The position numbers were made by a program, and so were the translations under genes. The notes under the pieces were generated by a model. That model saw nothing but the letters and a program-made list of their open reading frames with translations, did no database searches and was not told the origin of the DNA. Positions 1-6,591 of a stretch of 6,903 nucleotides of DNA are shown in pieces; position 1 is the first letter of the stretch, and each line of letters opens with the position of its first letter. The stretch is from contig PASL01000021.1 in NCBI GenBank assembly GCA_002712125.1, positions 1 to 6,903 on the forward strand, read 5' to 3'. Origin of the DNA: Chloroflexota bacterium (GTDB lineage Bacteria; Chloroflexota; Dehalococcoidia; Lucifugimonadales; Lucifugimonadaceae).

Positions 1-116
1 CCAGCCCCATTAGGACCAAAAAGCCCTTTAACCTCGCCATTATCAACAGAGATATTGATATCTCCAACGCCTTTTCCGTTTTTGTATCTCATAGTGAGAT
101 TTTTGATTTCAATCAC
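1..116 (-). CDS. ABC transporter ATP-binding protein, N-terminal fragment (cut by left edge)
   Basis: Only 38 complete codons are visible before the window ends. The reading begins with GTG (116..114) and gives VIEIKNLTMRY, the usual first beta strand and A-loop (Tyr11) of an ABC ATPase. A GEVKGLFGPNGAG segment follows at residues 27-39, which is the start of the Walker A P-loop; the Lys-Ser/Thr that completes it lies outside the window. An in-frame TAA at 125..123 blocks any longer start, and the next ATG (codon 9) would remove the conserved first strand, so GTG is the best start. The KGVGDINISVDNGEV wording recalls ATPases of ABC-2 type exporters (COG1131-like), but substrate and partner permease cannot be told from this fragment. 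No Shine-Dalgarno is visible upstream. The gene lies 37 nt after the small ORF that follows nuoN, on the same strand; whether it shares the nuo transcript is unknown. Confidence 0.88.
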   Translation of the reverse strand, partial: MIEIKNLTMRYKNGKGVGDINISVDNGEVKGLFGPNGA

Positions 117-153
117 AATTTTTATTTTACGATAAAAAATTCAAAAGAATAAA
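117..153. other. only intergenic gap (37 nt) between the small ORF and the ABC ATPase gene
   Basis: This AT-only-rich stretch separates the end of the nuo cluster from the ABC ATPase. It contains the candidate -10 hexamer described separately. A weak palindrome (GAATAATTTATTC, 159..147 on the minus strand, overlapping the small ORF stop) is followed by four Ts, but its stem is A/T with a single G-C pair at each end, so it is not a convincing terminator. No Shine-Dalgarno for the downstream gene is seen. Confidence 0.5.
124..129 (-). promoter_or_regulatory. possible -10 element for leaderless start of the ABC ATPase gene
   Basis: On the minus strand TAAAAT is followed by 7 nt (AAAAATT) and then the GTG start codon. 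This is the spacing expected if transcription begins at the first base of the start codon, a layout (TANNNT about 7 nt before ATG/GTG) that is well known for leaderless genes in actinobacteria. The absence of a Shine-Dalgarno sequence before this GTG agrees with the idea. Against it, the stretch is very AT-rich, so such a hexamer can occur by chance, and no convincing -35 box is seen at the proper distance. Confidence 0.3.
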
Positions 154-288
154 TTATTCCTCAGATTTTTCATTTTTTTGTTTATTTCTTAACCAAGTTA
201 AAAGTAAAGCCGGTATTAAAAACATTAGCATTTCATCCCAACCACCCTGATGATAAAGACTAGTTGGTGGAATTATTTTGGTGAACAT
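154..288 (-). CDS. small putative single-span membrane protein (44 aa) directly after nuoN
   Basis: This ORF starts with an ATG whose A is the last base of the nuoN stop codon (TAATG) and ends at TAA. A strong Shine-Dalgarno, GGAGGG at 303..298, sits 9 nt upstream inside the last nuoN codons. The 44-residue product has a polar N-terminus with PP at 7-8 and the motif HQGGWDE at residues 13-19. A hydrophobic stretch with one proline runs from residue 20 to 33 (MLMFLIPALLLTWL), followed by a charged tail starting RNKQK and ending KSEE. By the positive-inside rule the tail would be cytoplasmic and the HQGGWDE part outside. The hydrophobic run is short for a membrane helix, so peripheral or partly inserted placement is possible. 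I do not recognise the family and assign no function. Stop-start coupling suggests production together with NuoN, hence possibly an accessory or assembly factor of complex I; that is inference. Confidence 0.72.
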   Translation of the reverse strand: MFTKIIPPTSLYHQGGWDEMLMFLIPALLLTWLRNKQKNEKSEE

Positions 289-1760
289 TAAAGATATCCC
301 TCCACCATCCAACGAGTTATGTTAACTAATGTATTTGGAAGTAATCCAAAATAGATAGTTAAAGCAGCCAATATTCCTAGTAATAATTTATCTGAATTTT
401 TTACCTGTATTCTTTCAACTGCATTTTCTGTCTTTTCTACAGCAGCTACCCAAATAGGTCTTAAATAAAAGTAAAATCCCGCGACTGTAGTTAGCATCAA
501 AACAGTCACTAATATATACCTCTCGTATGACCAGAGATTAGTTATCAAAATAAACTTTGAAACAAATCCACTTGTTAGTGGAAGACCTGCAAGTCCGAGC
601 ATAAATATGGAAAAAGTAATTGTTATATATTTGTTTTCTTTGAATAATCCCGAAATGTTAGATATTTGAAAATCTGAACTTAACTGTCCACTGATTATTG
701 AAAATACAGTAAATATCCCAATTAATTGAATGATATAGGTGATCAAATAAAAAATTGAAGCACTTACTCCATAAACGCCTGAAGATATTCCAGAGAGTAT
801 AAAGCCTGATTGAATAACACCACTATAAGCAATCAATCTTTTTAAATCAGTCTGATTTGTAGCGAACAAAGCTCCAGCTAATACAGATAAAATTACAACT
901 GCTCCAAAGAATAAATCAAATTGATCAATTATAAATGACAGAGAAACTGCAACAAGCCTTGCAAGAACAATAAAAGATGCTGCTTTTGCAACAGTAGCCA
1001 TATATCCAACATATCCAGTCGGAGATCCTTGATATACATCTGGTGCCCATGCTTGGAAGGGGGCAGCAGCAACTTTAAATAGTAAACCAACTGTTATTAA
1101 TATAAGTCCAACAAATGTTGTCAATGGAACATTTTCAGGGCCAATATAACTAATTGCAATACTTGTATCAAATACTCCAGTTACTGATAATGAGATGTAA
1201 GCTAATGCAATTCCATAAACAAATATGCAGGAAGCTAAAGAGCCAAGTAAAAAATATTTCAAAGCAGCCTCATTACTTAATTGATCGCCTCTGTTAAGTC
1301 CTGCTAAGGCATATAAACTAATTGAACCAATTTCTAGACCTATAAACAACATTATGAAGTTTTCTGAATCTACCATTAGCAAAAAACCAGAGGCAGACAT
1401 CAAAACAAGAATTAAGGCTTCAGTAGTTTTATTTTCTATCATCTCTGAAGTTTGCCAGAATGAGTTGAATGTAAAAAGTAAGACTAGACCAATTAGTACG
1501 TTACCAACAAGCGCGAATTCATCTAGAAGAATTTTTTCTGAGAAGTAAGAAGAGACTACATCTGTAAGAAATAATCCAAACTTTAAAAAGATTGTGAATA
1601 AAGTTAATAAAATTCCAAAAAATGAAACATATTTTTTTACGTACATTGGTGTTGAGATAGTTATTGTGCAAAACAACAATACTATGACTGTTAAAAGTAA
1701 TGCAAGTGTAGGAGCAATGACTATGTAATTAATACCTAAAAACTCAGAGATTGAAGTCAT
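288..1760 (-). CDS. nuoN: NADH-quinone oxidoreductase subunit N
   Basis: NuoN is one of three antiporter-like membrane subunits of complex I and carries part of the proton pumping in the cytoplasmic membrane. The 490-residue product matches the usual length (about 485-500) and is hydrophobic throughout, consistent with about 14 membrane helices. Key charged residues are present: Glu143 in LFIGLEIGSISLYAL (helix 5), Lys229 in LLFKVAAAPFQAWAPDVYQG (helix 7), Lys259 in TVAKAASF (helix 8) and Lys402 in FVSKF (helix 12). The AAPFQAWAPDVYQGSPT block is diagnostic of NuoN rather than NuoL or NuoM. The ATG at 1760..1758 overlaps the nuoM stop as ATGA, and GGAG (1769..1766) lies 5 nt upstream, so the start is well supported. 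The stop TAA is shared by one base with the next small ORF. Nothing is truncated or missing. Confidence 0.97.
   Translation of the reverse strand: MTSISEFLGINYIVIAPTLALLLTVIVLLFCTITISTPMYVKKYVSFFGILLTLFTIFLKFGLFLTDVVSSYFSEKILLDEFALVGNVLIGLVLLFTFNSFWQTSEMIENKTTEALILVLMSASGFLLMVDSENFIMLFIGLEIGSISLYALAGLNRGDQLSNEAALKYFLLGSLASCIFVYGIALAYISLSVTGVFDTSIAISYIGPENVPLTTFVGLILITVGLLFKVAAAPFQAWAPDVYQGSPTGYVGYMATVAKAASFIVLARLVAVSLSFIIDQFDLFFGAVVILSVLAGALFATNQTDLKRLIAYSGVIQSGFILSGISSGVYGVSASIFYLITYIIQLIGIFTVFSIISGQLSSDFQISNISGLFKENKYITITFSIFMLGLAGLPLTSGFVSKFILITNLWSYERYILVTVLMLTTVAGFYFYLRPIWVAAVEKTENAVERIQVKNSDKLLLGILAALTIYFGLLPNTLVNITRWMVEGYL
298..303 (-). promoter_or_regulatory. Shine-Dalgarno for the small ORF after nuoN
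   Basis: GGAGGG on the minus strand lies 9 nt before the ATG at 288..286. It is encoded within the final codons of nuoN (VEGYL region). It is one of the best matches to the anti-Shine-Dalgarno in this window and is the main evidence that the 44-codon frame is translated. Confidence 0.65.
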
Positions 1761-3244
1761 TTTAACTCCGCGAACATTGCAATTGTCTCACTTAATAAGC
1801 TTGCTTCTTGAATTACAAAACTTTCAATAAAATTAGGATAAATACCAATAAACAGCATCAATAATACCAAAGGGGCTATTGAAGCAGATTCTCGAGAGTT
1901 AAGATCATCAAGGGTTTCATTTTCTTTATATTTGATTGGGCCTGTAAACATTCTTTGATAAGCCCAAAGCATGTAGATTGCTGCTAAAACAACCCCAAAA
2001 GCTGCAAATGATGTAAGAACTTTATAAGTATTGTAACTACCCATAAGAATCATAAACTCGCCAACAAACCCATTTAGACCTGGGAGGCCTATAGAAGCAA
2101 ATGATGTAAACAGAAATACAGCTGCATACCTTGGCATTGAAATTTTTACTCCTCCAAAATCACCTATATTCCTTGTGTGCCTTCTTTCGTATATAAAACC
2201 AACTAGCATAAACAATGCTCCAGCAGTAATACCATGGTTAATCATTTGTATTATTGCTCCTTCAAGGCTTAAAAAACCTCCAGCTGATATTCCCAACATA
2301 ACAAATCCCATATGACTTACTGAAGAGTATGCAATTAATTTCTTTATATCAATTTGCGCAATAGCAACTATAGCTCCATAAATTATTCCAATAACAGAAA
2401 GAACTGCAATTAAATTTTTATATGCAAGAAAACCCTCGGTAAAAAAAGGTATCGAAACTCTTAGTATTCCGTATGCACCAACTTTTAGAAGAACTCCAGC
2501 TAACATTATACTTCCAGCAGTTGGTGCTTCTACGTGAGCATCAGGCAACCATGTATGTAATGGAAATATTGGAACTTTAATCAAAAAACCGAAAGTGAAC
2601 AATAAGAATAAAGTTCTTGATTGAGATTCAAGCAAAATTAAGGAAGCCAGTGTTTCAAAATCTACTGCGAGCTTCCCATTAACCCTGTAACTTAACACTG
2701 CTGTATAAACTGTTCCAATAAATATGAAGACTGAACCAAAAACAGTATAAAGAATAAATTTTATTGTGGCATATCTTCTGTTTTCTCCACCCCATATACC
2801 CATTAGAAAATACATTGGGATTAGCAAGGCTTCAAAAAATATAAATAAAGATATTAAGTCACCACTTATAAATACCCCATTTATAGCAAATTGTAATGAT
2901 AAAAGTGCTCCAACAAAGCCCTTACTTTCAGCATGGTCTTTTCCAATAGATGAAAGAGATACACATACTAACAATGAAGTTAATACAAGTAAAAGTGTGG
3001 ACATTCCTGATAATCCAAAATGCAAACTTAGTCCATAAGACTGAATCCAATCAAAATTAGATAAAATTGTAAATTCTGTTTTTGAATACTCACCGAATAA
3101 TAAATATACAGTTTGGGTAAATGTAATTAATGAAAAAGCAATTGCAATTGGTCTAAATAATTCTTTTCTTGAATTTGAAATAGCAAACACAAATAATGCA
3201 CCACTAAGAGGAATTATCAAAAGAGAAAACATTATCGCAATCAT
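1757..3244 (-). CDS. nuoM: NADH-quinone oxidoreductase subunit M
   Basis: NuoM is the middle antiporter-like proton-pumping subunit of complex I in the cytoplasmic membrane. The product has 495 residues, near the family norm of about 500, with some 14 predicted membrane helices. The family hallmarks are in place: Glu138 in FFEALLIPMYFLMG (helix 5), Lys223 in FLIKVPIFPLHTWLPDAHVE (helix 7), Lys254 in LLKVGAYGILR (helix 8), the KKLIAYSSVSHMGF block at 301-314, NH at 336-337, and Glu396 in GFVGEF (helix 12), where NuoM characteristically has Glu instead of the Lys of NuoL and NuoN. The ATG at 3244..3242 overlaps the nuoL stop TGA as ATGA; a second Met at codon 5 is an alternative start. Only a weak GGTG lies upstream, so translation probably relies on coupling to nuoL. 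The stop again overlaps the nuoN start by 4 nt. Confidence 0.97.
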   Translation of the reverse strand: MIAIMFSLLIIPLSGALFVFAISNSRKELFRPIAIAFSLITFTQTVYLLFGEYSKTEFTILSNFDWIQSYGLSLHFGLSGMSTLLLVLTSLLVCVSLSSIGKDHAESKGFVGALLSLQFAINGVFISGDLISLFIFFEALLIPMYFLMGIWGGENRRYATIKFILYTVFGSVFIFIGTVYTAVLSYRVNGKLAVDFETLASLILLESQSRTLFLLFTFGFLIKVPIFPLHTWLPDAHVEAPTAGSIMLAGVLLKVGAYGILRVSIPFFTEGFLAYKNLIAVLSVIGIIYGAIVAIAQIDIKKLIAYSSVSHMGFVMLGISAGGFLSLEGAIIQMINHGITAGALFMLVGFIYERRHTRNIGDFGGVKISMPRYAAVFLFTSFASIGLPGLNGFVGEFMILMGSYNTYKVLTSFAAFGVVLAAIYMLWAYQRMFTGPIKYKENETLDDLNSRESASIAPLVLLMLFIGIYPNFIESFVIQEASLLSETIAMFAELK

Positions 3245-5160
3245 GATTGCACCATTGGAGTAGCAATGAACAGTACAATTAGAAGTAACAAAAATAAACC
3301 AAAATAAACAACATAATTTCTTACCATTCCAGTTTGAGTTGTAGAGGTGATTTTTGACGTTTTATTGAATGCTGTTGACACAAAATTGACTGAACCGTCT
3401 ATTAACATTCCATCGACTACAACAGCTACTTTACGAGTTAAGTTTTTCATGCCAGACACGAAAAATAAATTTCCGAATTTATTTAGGTACAAAACATTAA
3501 AAGAGAGATCTTTGATTAAATTAATAGGGTACTCAAGTTTAAATTTTTGTAAATCAATACGCTTGTGTAATTCAATACCAAAAAATAGAAATGCAATAAT
3601 TAAACCTGTGAAGCCAGCTCCGATAGACAAAACTGCCAAAACAATAAGGGTAATTCCCTCAGGTAAATGTGTTACTTCAACATACTCAAGATTGACGTGA
3701 AGAACTTTTTCTAAACCGTGAAAAAATGGTGTATTAATAAATCCAATAAATATAGAAAATATTCCAAGAAGCAAAAGAGGCCTTGTCATTGCTTTTGGAG
3801 CTTCGTTAATATCTGAATGTTCAAAACCATTATCTTTTTCGAATATTAATAACCAGTGTCTACCCATATAAAATGCAGTTAGAAAAGCTGCACCTAAAGT
3901 AAAAGCCCAAAATATATAATAAATACCGCCATTTGCGAAGACAGAAGCTAATATTTCATCTTTTGACCAAAATCCTGCAAGTGGGGGGATTCCAGAAATT
4001 GCAAGTGTTCCAACACCCATCATTGAAGCTGTAATTGGCATTTGTTTTCTTAACCCTCCCATTTTCCTGATATCTTGTTCGTGATGCATAGAATGTATGA
4101 CTGCTCCTGCTCCAAGAAATAGCAATGCTTTGAAAAATGCATGAGTAACTAAGTGAAAAATCGCAGCTACATATGCCCCAGCGCCTATTGCAATAAACAT
4201 AAAACCAAGTTGTGAAATGGTAGAGTATGCTAAAACTTTTTTTATATCATATTGATTTATGGCAGAAAATGCTGCAAGTAGAGCCGTTATCAGGCCAAAA
4301 ACTGTTATTAAAAGACTTGCTAAATTTGAGTGTTGTAAAAGTGGAGAGATTCGAACAAGCATAAATACCCCAGCCGTAACCATTGTTGCTGCGTGGATAA
4401 GTGCACTTGCAGGAGTTGGACCCTCCATTGCATCTGGAAGCCAACTAAATAATGGAAATTGAGCAGATTTACCAAACGCTCCAAGAAGTAAAAAAAGAGA
4501 AATTAATGTGATAGTGTTTTCAGATACTTCATTTGTATTATTTAAAATTTTGTAAAAATCAAAGGTATTGAAATTATCCAATATGATCATTAATCCAATT
4601 AAGAATCCAAAATCACCAACTCTATTTATTACAAACGCTTTATTTCCAGCTTTTGCAGCTGCTGGTTTTTTGGACCAAAATGAAATTAATAAATAGGAAC
4701 TCAAGCCCACAAGCTCCCACCCAAAAAACATCACTAAAAAGTTTGAAGACATTACTAACAGCAACATTGAAAATACGAAAAAATTGAAATATATAAAATA
4801 ATTGCTGTAATTTTCATCTTTTTCCATATATGAAGTTGAGAAAAGCTGAATAACAAAAGAAAGGCCTGTAACTAATATCAGCATAATCCCAGACAATCCG
4901 TCAAGAGTAAATCCAATACTTATATCAGGATTAGAAATCCATTGGAACAGCTCAATATTTACTCCATTAAATTTATTCAAAGCAAGTGCAACAAAAGAAT
5001 ACGCTGCGATAGCAAATGAAAGAAGTGCAGCGTTTAGAGTAAAAAAGTTTGTCATTAGTTCATTAAATAATTTCTTATTTAGAAATAAAAAAATAGCCGT
5101 TAGAAATGGTAGGAAAATTGAAAGTAGAAAAATGAATTCCAAACTAACCTCTAGCCACAT
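3241..5160 (-). CDS. nuoL: NADH-quinone oxidoreductase subunit L
   Basis: NuoL is the distal antiporter-like subunit of complex I; besides pumping protons it carries a long lateral C-terminal helix that lies along NuoM and NuoN. The 639-residue product is full length (E. coli about 613; many actinobacterial forms about 630). Visible marks: Glu149 in [15 protein letters not shown] (helix 5), Lys231 in [20 protein letters not shown] (helix 7), His256 in [15 protein letters not shown] (helix 8), Lys344 in [20 protein letters not shown], and Lys400-Asp401 in GFWSKDEIL (helix 12). A polar, charged stretch around 530-610 fits the lateral helix, followed by a final membrane segment (615-633). The ATG at 5160 lies 17 nt inside nuoK and has no clear Shine-Dalgarno. 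A TTG at 5142..5140 (codon 7), just after the nuoK stop and 5 nt behind AGAGG (5152..5148), is a credible alternative start giving 633 residues. Confidence 0.97.
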   Translation of the reverse strand: MWLEVSLEFIFLLSIFLPFLTAIFLFLNKKLFNELMTNFFTLNAALLSFAIAAYSFVALALNKFNGVNIELFQWISNPDISIGFTLDGLSGIMLILVTGLSFVIQLFSTSYMEKDENYSNYFIYFNFFVFSMLLLVMSSNFLVMFFGWELVGLSSYLLISFWSKKPAAAKAGNKAFVINRVGDFGFLIGLMIILDNFNTFDFYKILNNTNEVSENTITLISLFLLLGAFGKSAQFPLFSWLPDAMEGPTPASALIHAATMVTAGVFMLVRISPLLQHSNLASLLITVFGLITALLAAFSAINQYDIKKVLAYSTISQLGFMFIAIGAGAYVAAIFHLVTHAFFKALLFLGAGAVIHSMHHEQDIRKMGGLRKQMPITASMMGVGTLAISGIPPLAGFWSKDEILASVFANGGIYYIFWAFTLGAAFLTAFYMGRHWLLIFEKDNGFEHSDINEAPKAMTRPLLLLGIFSIFIGFINTPFFHGLEKVLHVNLEYVEVTHLPEGITLIVLAVLSIGAGFTGLIIAFLFFGIELHKRIDLQKFKLEYPINLIKDLSFNVLYLNKFGNLFFVSGMKNLTRKVAVVVDGMLIDGSVNFVSTAFNKTSKITSTTQTGMVRNYVVYFGLFLLLLIVLFIATPMVQS

Positions 5161-5452
5161 TTAATACATCAACTGACGCAGATGACTGTTTTCTAAAAAT
5201 AGAAACAATAATTGCTAGACCAACCACTACTTCTGCTGCTGCAACAACTAAAACGAAAAAAACAAAAACCTGACCTTCAATTTGGCCAAAATGTTTGGAT
5301 GCTGAAATGAATGTTAAATTTACAGCATTTAACATCAACTCAATACACATAAACATAATCAATGCATTTTTTCTAATCATCATTCCAAGAAATCCAATAG
5401 TGAATAAGATTGCGGCTAGTGAAAGATACCAATCAGTAGTTACTTCAAGCAT
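5144..5452 (-). CDS. nuoK: NADH-quinone oxidoreductase subunit K
   Basis: NuoK is a small three-helix core membrane subunit of complex I that forms part of the proton channel between NuoJ/A and NuoN. I place the start at ATG 5452..5450, giving 102 residues (family about 100) and an N-terminus [20 protein letters not shown] that matches the family's typical DWYL-LAAILF opening. The open frame continues upstream to 5509 but would add 19 atypical residues lying inside nuoJ, so that longer form is unlikely; an ATG at 5476 is also possible. Both conserved membrane glutamates are present: Glu38 in [11 protein letters not shown] and Glu74 in [11 protein letters not shown]. The start overlaps the nuoJ 3' end by 8 nt, and no clear Shine-Dalgarno is seen, so coupling with nuoJ is likely. 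The TAG stop lies inside the annotated nuoL 5' end (17 nt overlap). Confidence 0.95.
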   Translation of the reverse strand: MLEVTTDWYLSLAAILFTIGFLGMMIRKNALIMFMCIELMLNAVNLTFISASKHFGQIEGQVFVFFVLVVAAAEVVVGLAIIVSIFRKQSSASVDVLNVARG

Positions 5453-5972
5453 TGCTATTTCTTTTCTTCGTGTCATATGCAAGTGCAATTGCTGCAGCAG
5501 TAGCAACAATTAACAATATAGAAATTATTTCAAATGGAAATATCCATGCTGTAAATAATGTACCTGCAATCAGTTGTGGTGTTCCTTCAACATCATATTC
5601 AACCGGTGGGAACCAGAGATCCCATTTAAAATCTGAGCTAACAGCTACGTAAACTAATAAGGAAATAAGTATTAAAAATACTCCACTTACTAAAAATGTT
5701 TGGCCTTTAATTGAGTCAGTAGTTTGTTCTTTTTTATCAACACCTATCATCATTATCACAAACAGAAAGAGGGTCATTACGGCGCCTGCATAAACTAACA
5801 TTTGAACCATGGCTACAAAAGTAGCATTTAGGGTTATATAAATTATTGCCAAAGAAACTAAAGTCATTACTAAACCCATAGCATTATGTACTGGATTTTT
5901 AGCAAAAATTACAATGAGTGCTCCTAATATTATTAAGCTTGCTGGTGCAAAAAAGAGGAACACCTCAAACAA
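5445..5972 (-). CDS. nuoJ: NADH-quinone oxidoreductase subunit J (TTG start)
   Basis: NuoJ is a core membrane subunit of complex I whose third helix contributes to conformational coupling between quinone chemistry and proton pumping. The 175-residue product has about five membrane segments. The diagnostic helix 3 is [20 protein letters not shown] (residues 56-74), and the final helix has the common form [20 protein letters not shown] (139-158). The start is TTG at 5972..5970, one base after the nuoI stop TAA; it is supported by GGAGG (5986..5982) at 9 nt spacing. A GTG at codon 4 is the only nearby alternative and has the G-rich run too close to serve as its binding site. The C-terminus ends in a charged KKRNSNA tail whose last codons overlap the nuoK start by 8 nt. 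Confidence 0.95.
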   Translation of the reverse strand: MFEVFLFFAPASLIILGALIVIFAKNPVHNAMGLVMTLVSLAIIYITLNATFVAMVQMLVYAGAVMTLFLFVIMMIGVDKKEQTTDSIKGQTFLVSGVFLILISLLVYVAVSSDFKWDLWFPPVEYDVEGTPQLIAGTLFTAWIFPFEIISILLIVATAAAIALAYDTKKRNSNA

Positions 5973-5973
5973 T

Positions 5974-6588
5974 TTACTCTTCCTCCAATGATTGTCCTTC
6001 TTCTGGTGGCTTCTTTCCTACTCCAAGTGAGCCTGACCAGTTAACTACATTTTGAAAATTTGGATTACCATTTGGAGAAGTTGCTCTCATCCATCCATCC
6101 GATGTATTAAGGTCATCTATATTTGTTAATTTAGTTTTGACTTCATGGGTGTTTGGAGTTCCATCTTCATTGACAACGAGTACATCTTTGTCGAAAATTG
6201 CTTCTGATCTGTTTGTAACACTCATCTCAAATAAGGATGTCATAGTAATTGCTTCAGTTGGACATGCTTCAACGCATAAAGCGCAATATATACACCTAAG
6301 CATATTAATTTCATAAATAAATCCATATCTCTCACCCGGGCTAACAGGATTCTCTTCAGGATTGTCCTCACCCCTAACATAAATACATTGTGCGGGACAA
6401 ACACCTGCACACAATTCACAACCAATGCATTTTTCCATTCCATCTTCATATTTGTTTAAAACATGACGACCATGAAATCTTTGAGGCTTTTCTCTGAATT
6501 CTTTTGGATATTTGTCAGTAACTGACTTTCGAAATAGTTCTTTAAAGGTAACTTTTAATCCTTTTACTAAACCAAACGCATCACTCAT
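5974..6588 (-). CDS. nuoI: NADH-quinone oxidoreductase subunit I (2x 4Fe-4S ferredoxin)
   Basis: NuoI is the ferredoxin-like subunit at the junction of the peripheral and membrane arms; its clusters N6a and N6b relay electrons toward N2 and quinone. Two complete motifs are visible: Cys54, 57, 60 and 64 (CIGCELCAGVCP) and Cys99, 102, 105 and 109 (CIYCALCVEACP). An N-terminal amphipathic section and the RFHGRHVLN element (residues 37-45) precede them. At 204 residues it is longer than the E. coli protein (about 180). The extra C-terminal tail includes WMRATSP and WSGSLGVGKKPPE and ends EEE; this style of tail I associate with actinobacterial, especially Acidimicrobiia-type, NuoI. ATG 6588..6586 is chosen because GGAG (6599..6596) lies 7 nt upstream and the gap to the nuoH stop is only 3 nt. 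The TAA stop is followed after 1 nt by the nuoJ TTG start. Confidence 0.98.
   Translation of the reverse strand: MSDAFGLVKGLKVTFKELFRKSVTDKYPKEFREKPQRFHGRHVLNKYEDGMEKCIGCELCAGVCPAQCIYVRGEDNPEENPVSPGERYGFIYEINMLRCIYCALCVEACPTEAITMTSLFEMSVTNRSEAIFDKDVLVVNEDGTPNTHEVKTKLTNIDDLNTSDGWMRATSPNGNPNFQNVVNWSGSLGVGKKPPEEGQSLEEE
5982..5986 (-). promoter_or_regulatory. Shine-Dalgarno deciding the TTG start of nuoJ
   Basis: GGAGG on the minus strand lies 9 nt before TTG 5972..5970. It is embedded in the last codons of nuoI, where the same bases encode the Leu-Glu-Glu-Glu end. There is no ATG near this site in the nuoJ frame, so this motif is the main reason to accept TTG as the initiator. Confidence 0.6.
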
Positions 6589-6591
6589 AAA

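Noticed and set aside
147..159. Palindrome GAATAATTTATTC followed by TTTT after the small ORF, as a nuo terminator
   Set aside because: The stem is five or six mostly A-T pairs with a tiny loop, overlaps the stop codon, and would be very unstable; in DNA this AT-rich such palindromes are common.
1354..1548. 64-codon open frame on the plus strand, opposite nuoN
   Set aside because: Antisense shadow of nuoN; Ser/Lys-rich low-information translation.
2766..3038. 90-codon open frame on the plus strand, opposite nuoM
   Set aside because: Antisense shadow of conserved nuoM coding sequence; the product has no domain or convincing initiation signal.
3347..3700. 117-codon open frame on the plus strand, opposite the nuoL 3' part
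   Set aside because: It is wholly antisense to a well supported nuoL, its translation is Lys/Asn/Pro/Thr-rich with no recognisable domain, and such frames arise easily opposite AT-rich membrane genes.
4247..4462. Overlapping open frames on both strands inside nuoL (65 and 67 codons)
   Set aside because: Both lie out of frame over the most conserved helices 7-9 of NuoL, where codon constraint alone explains open shadow frames.
288..5160. NuoL/M/N as Mrp-type cation/proton antiporter subunits instead of complex I
   Set aside because: The paralogues sit in canonical H-I-J-K-L-M-N order with NuoI, NuoH and NuoK signatures, and NuoM carries the complex I type Glu in helix 12.
5453..5509. N-terminal extension of nuoK up to 5509
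   Set aside because: The added 19 residues (Leu/Gln/His-rich, then Thr-Arg-Arg-Lys) are unlike NuoK N-termini, and the 102-residue form already matches family length and its usual opening.
5295..5652. Plus-strand open frames opposite nuoK and nuoJ
   Set aside because: Antisense to short, strongly conserved membrane subunits; no family resemblance.
6240..6449. 69-codon minus-strand frame inside nuoI
   Set aside because: It is a +1/+2 shadow of the double 4Fe-4S region; its cysteines come from the NuoI codons read out of frame.
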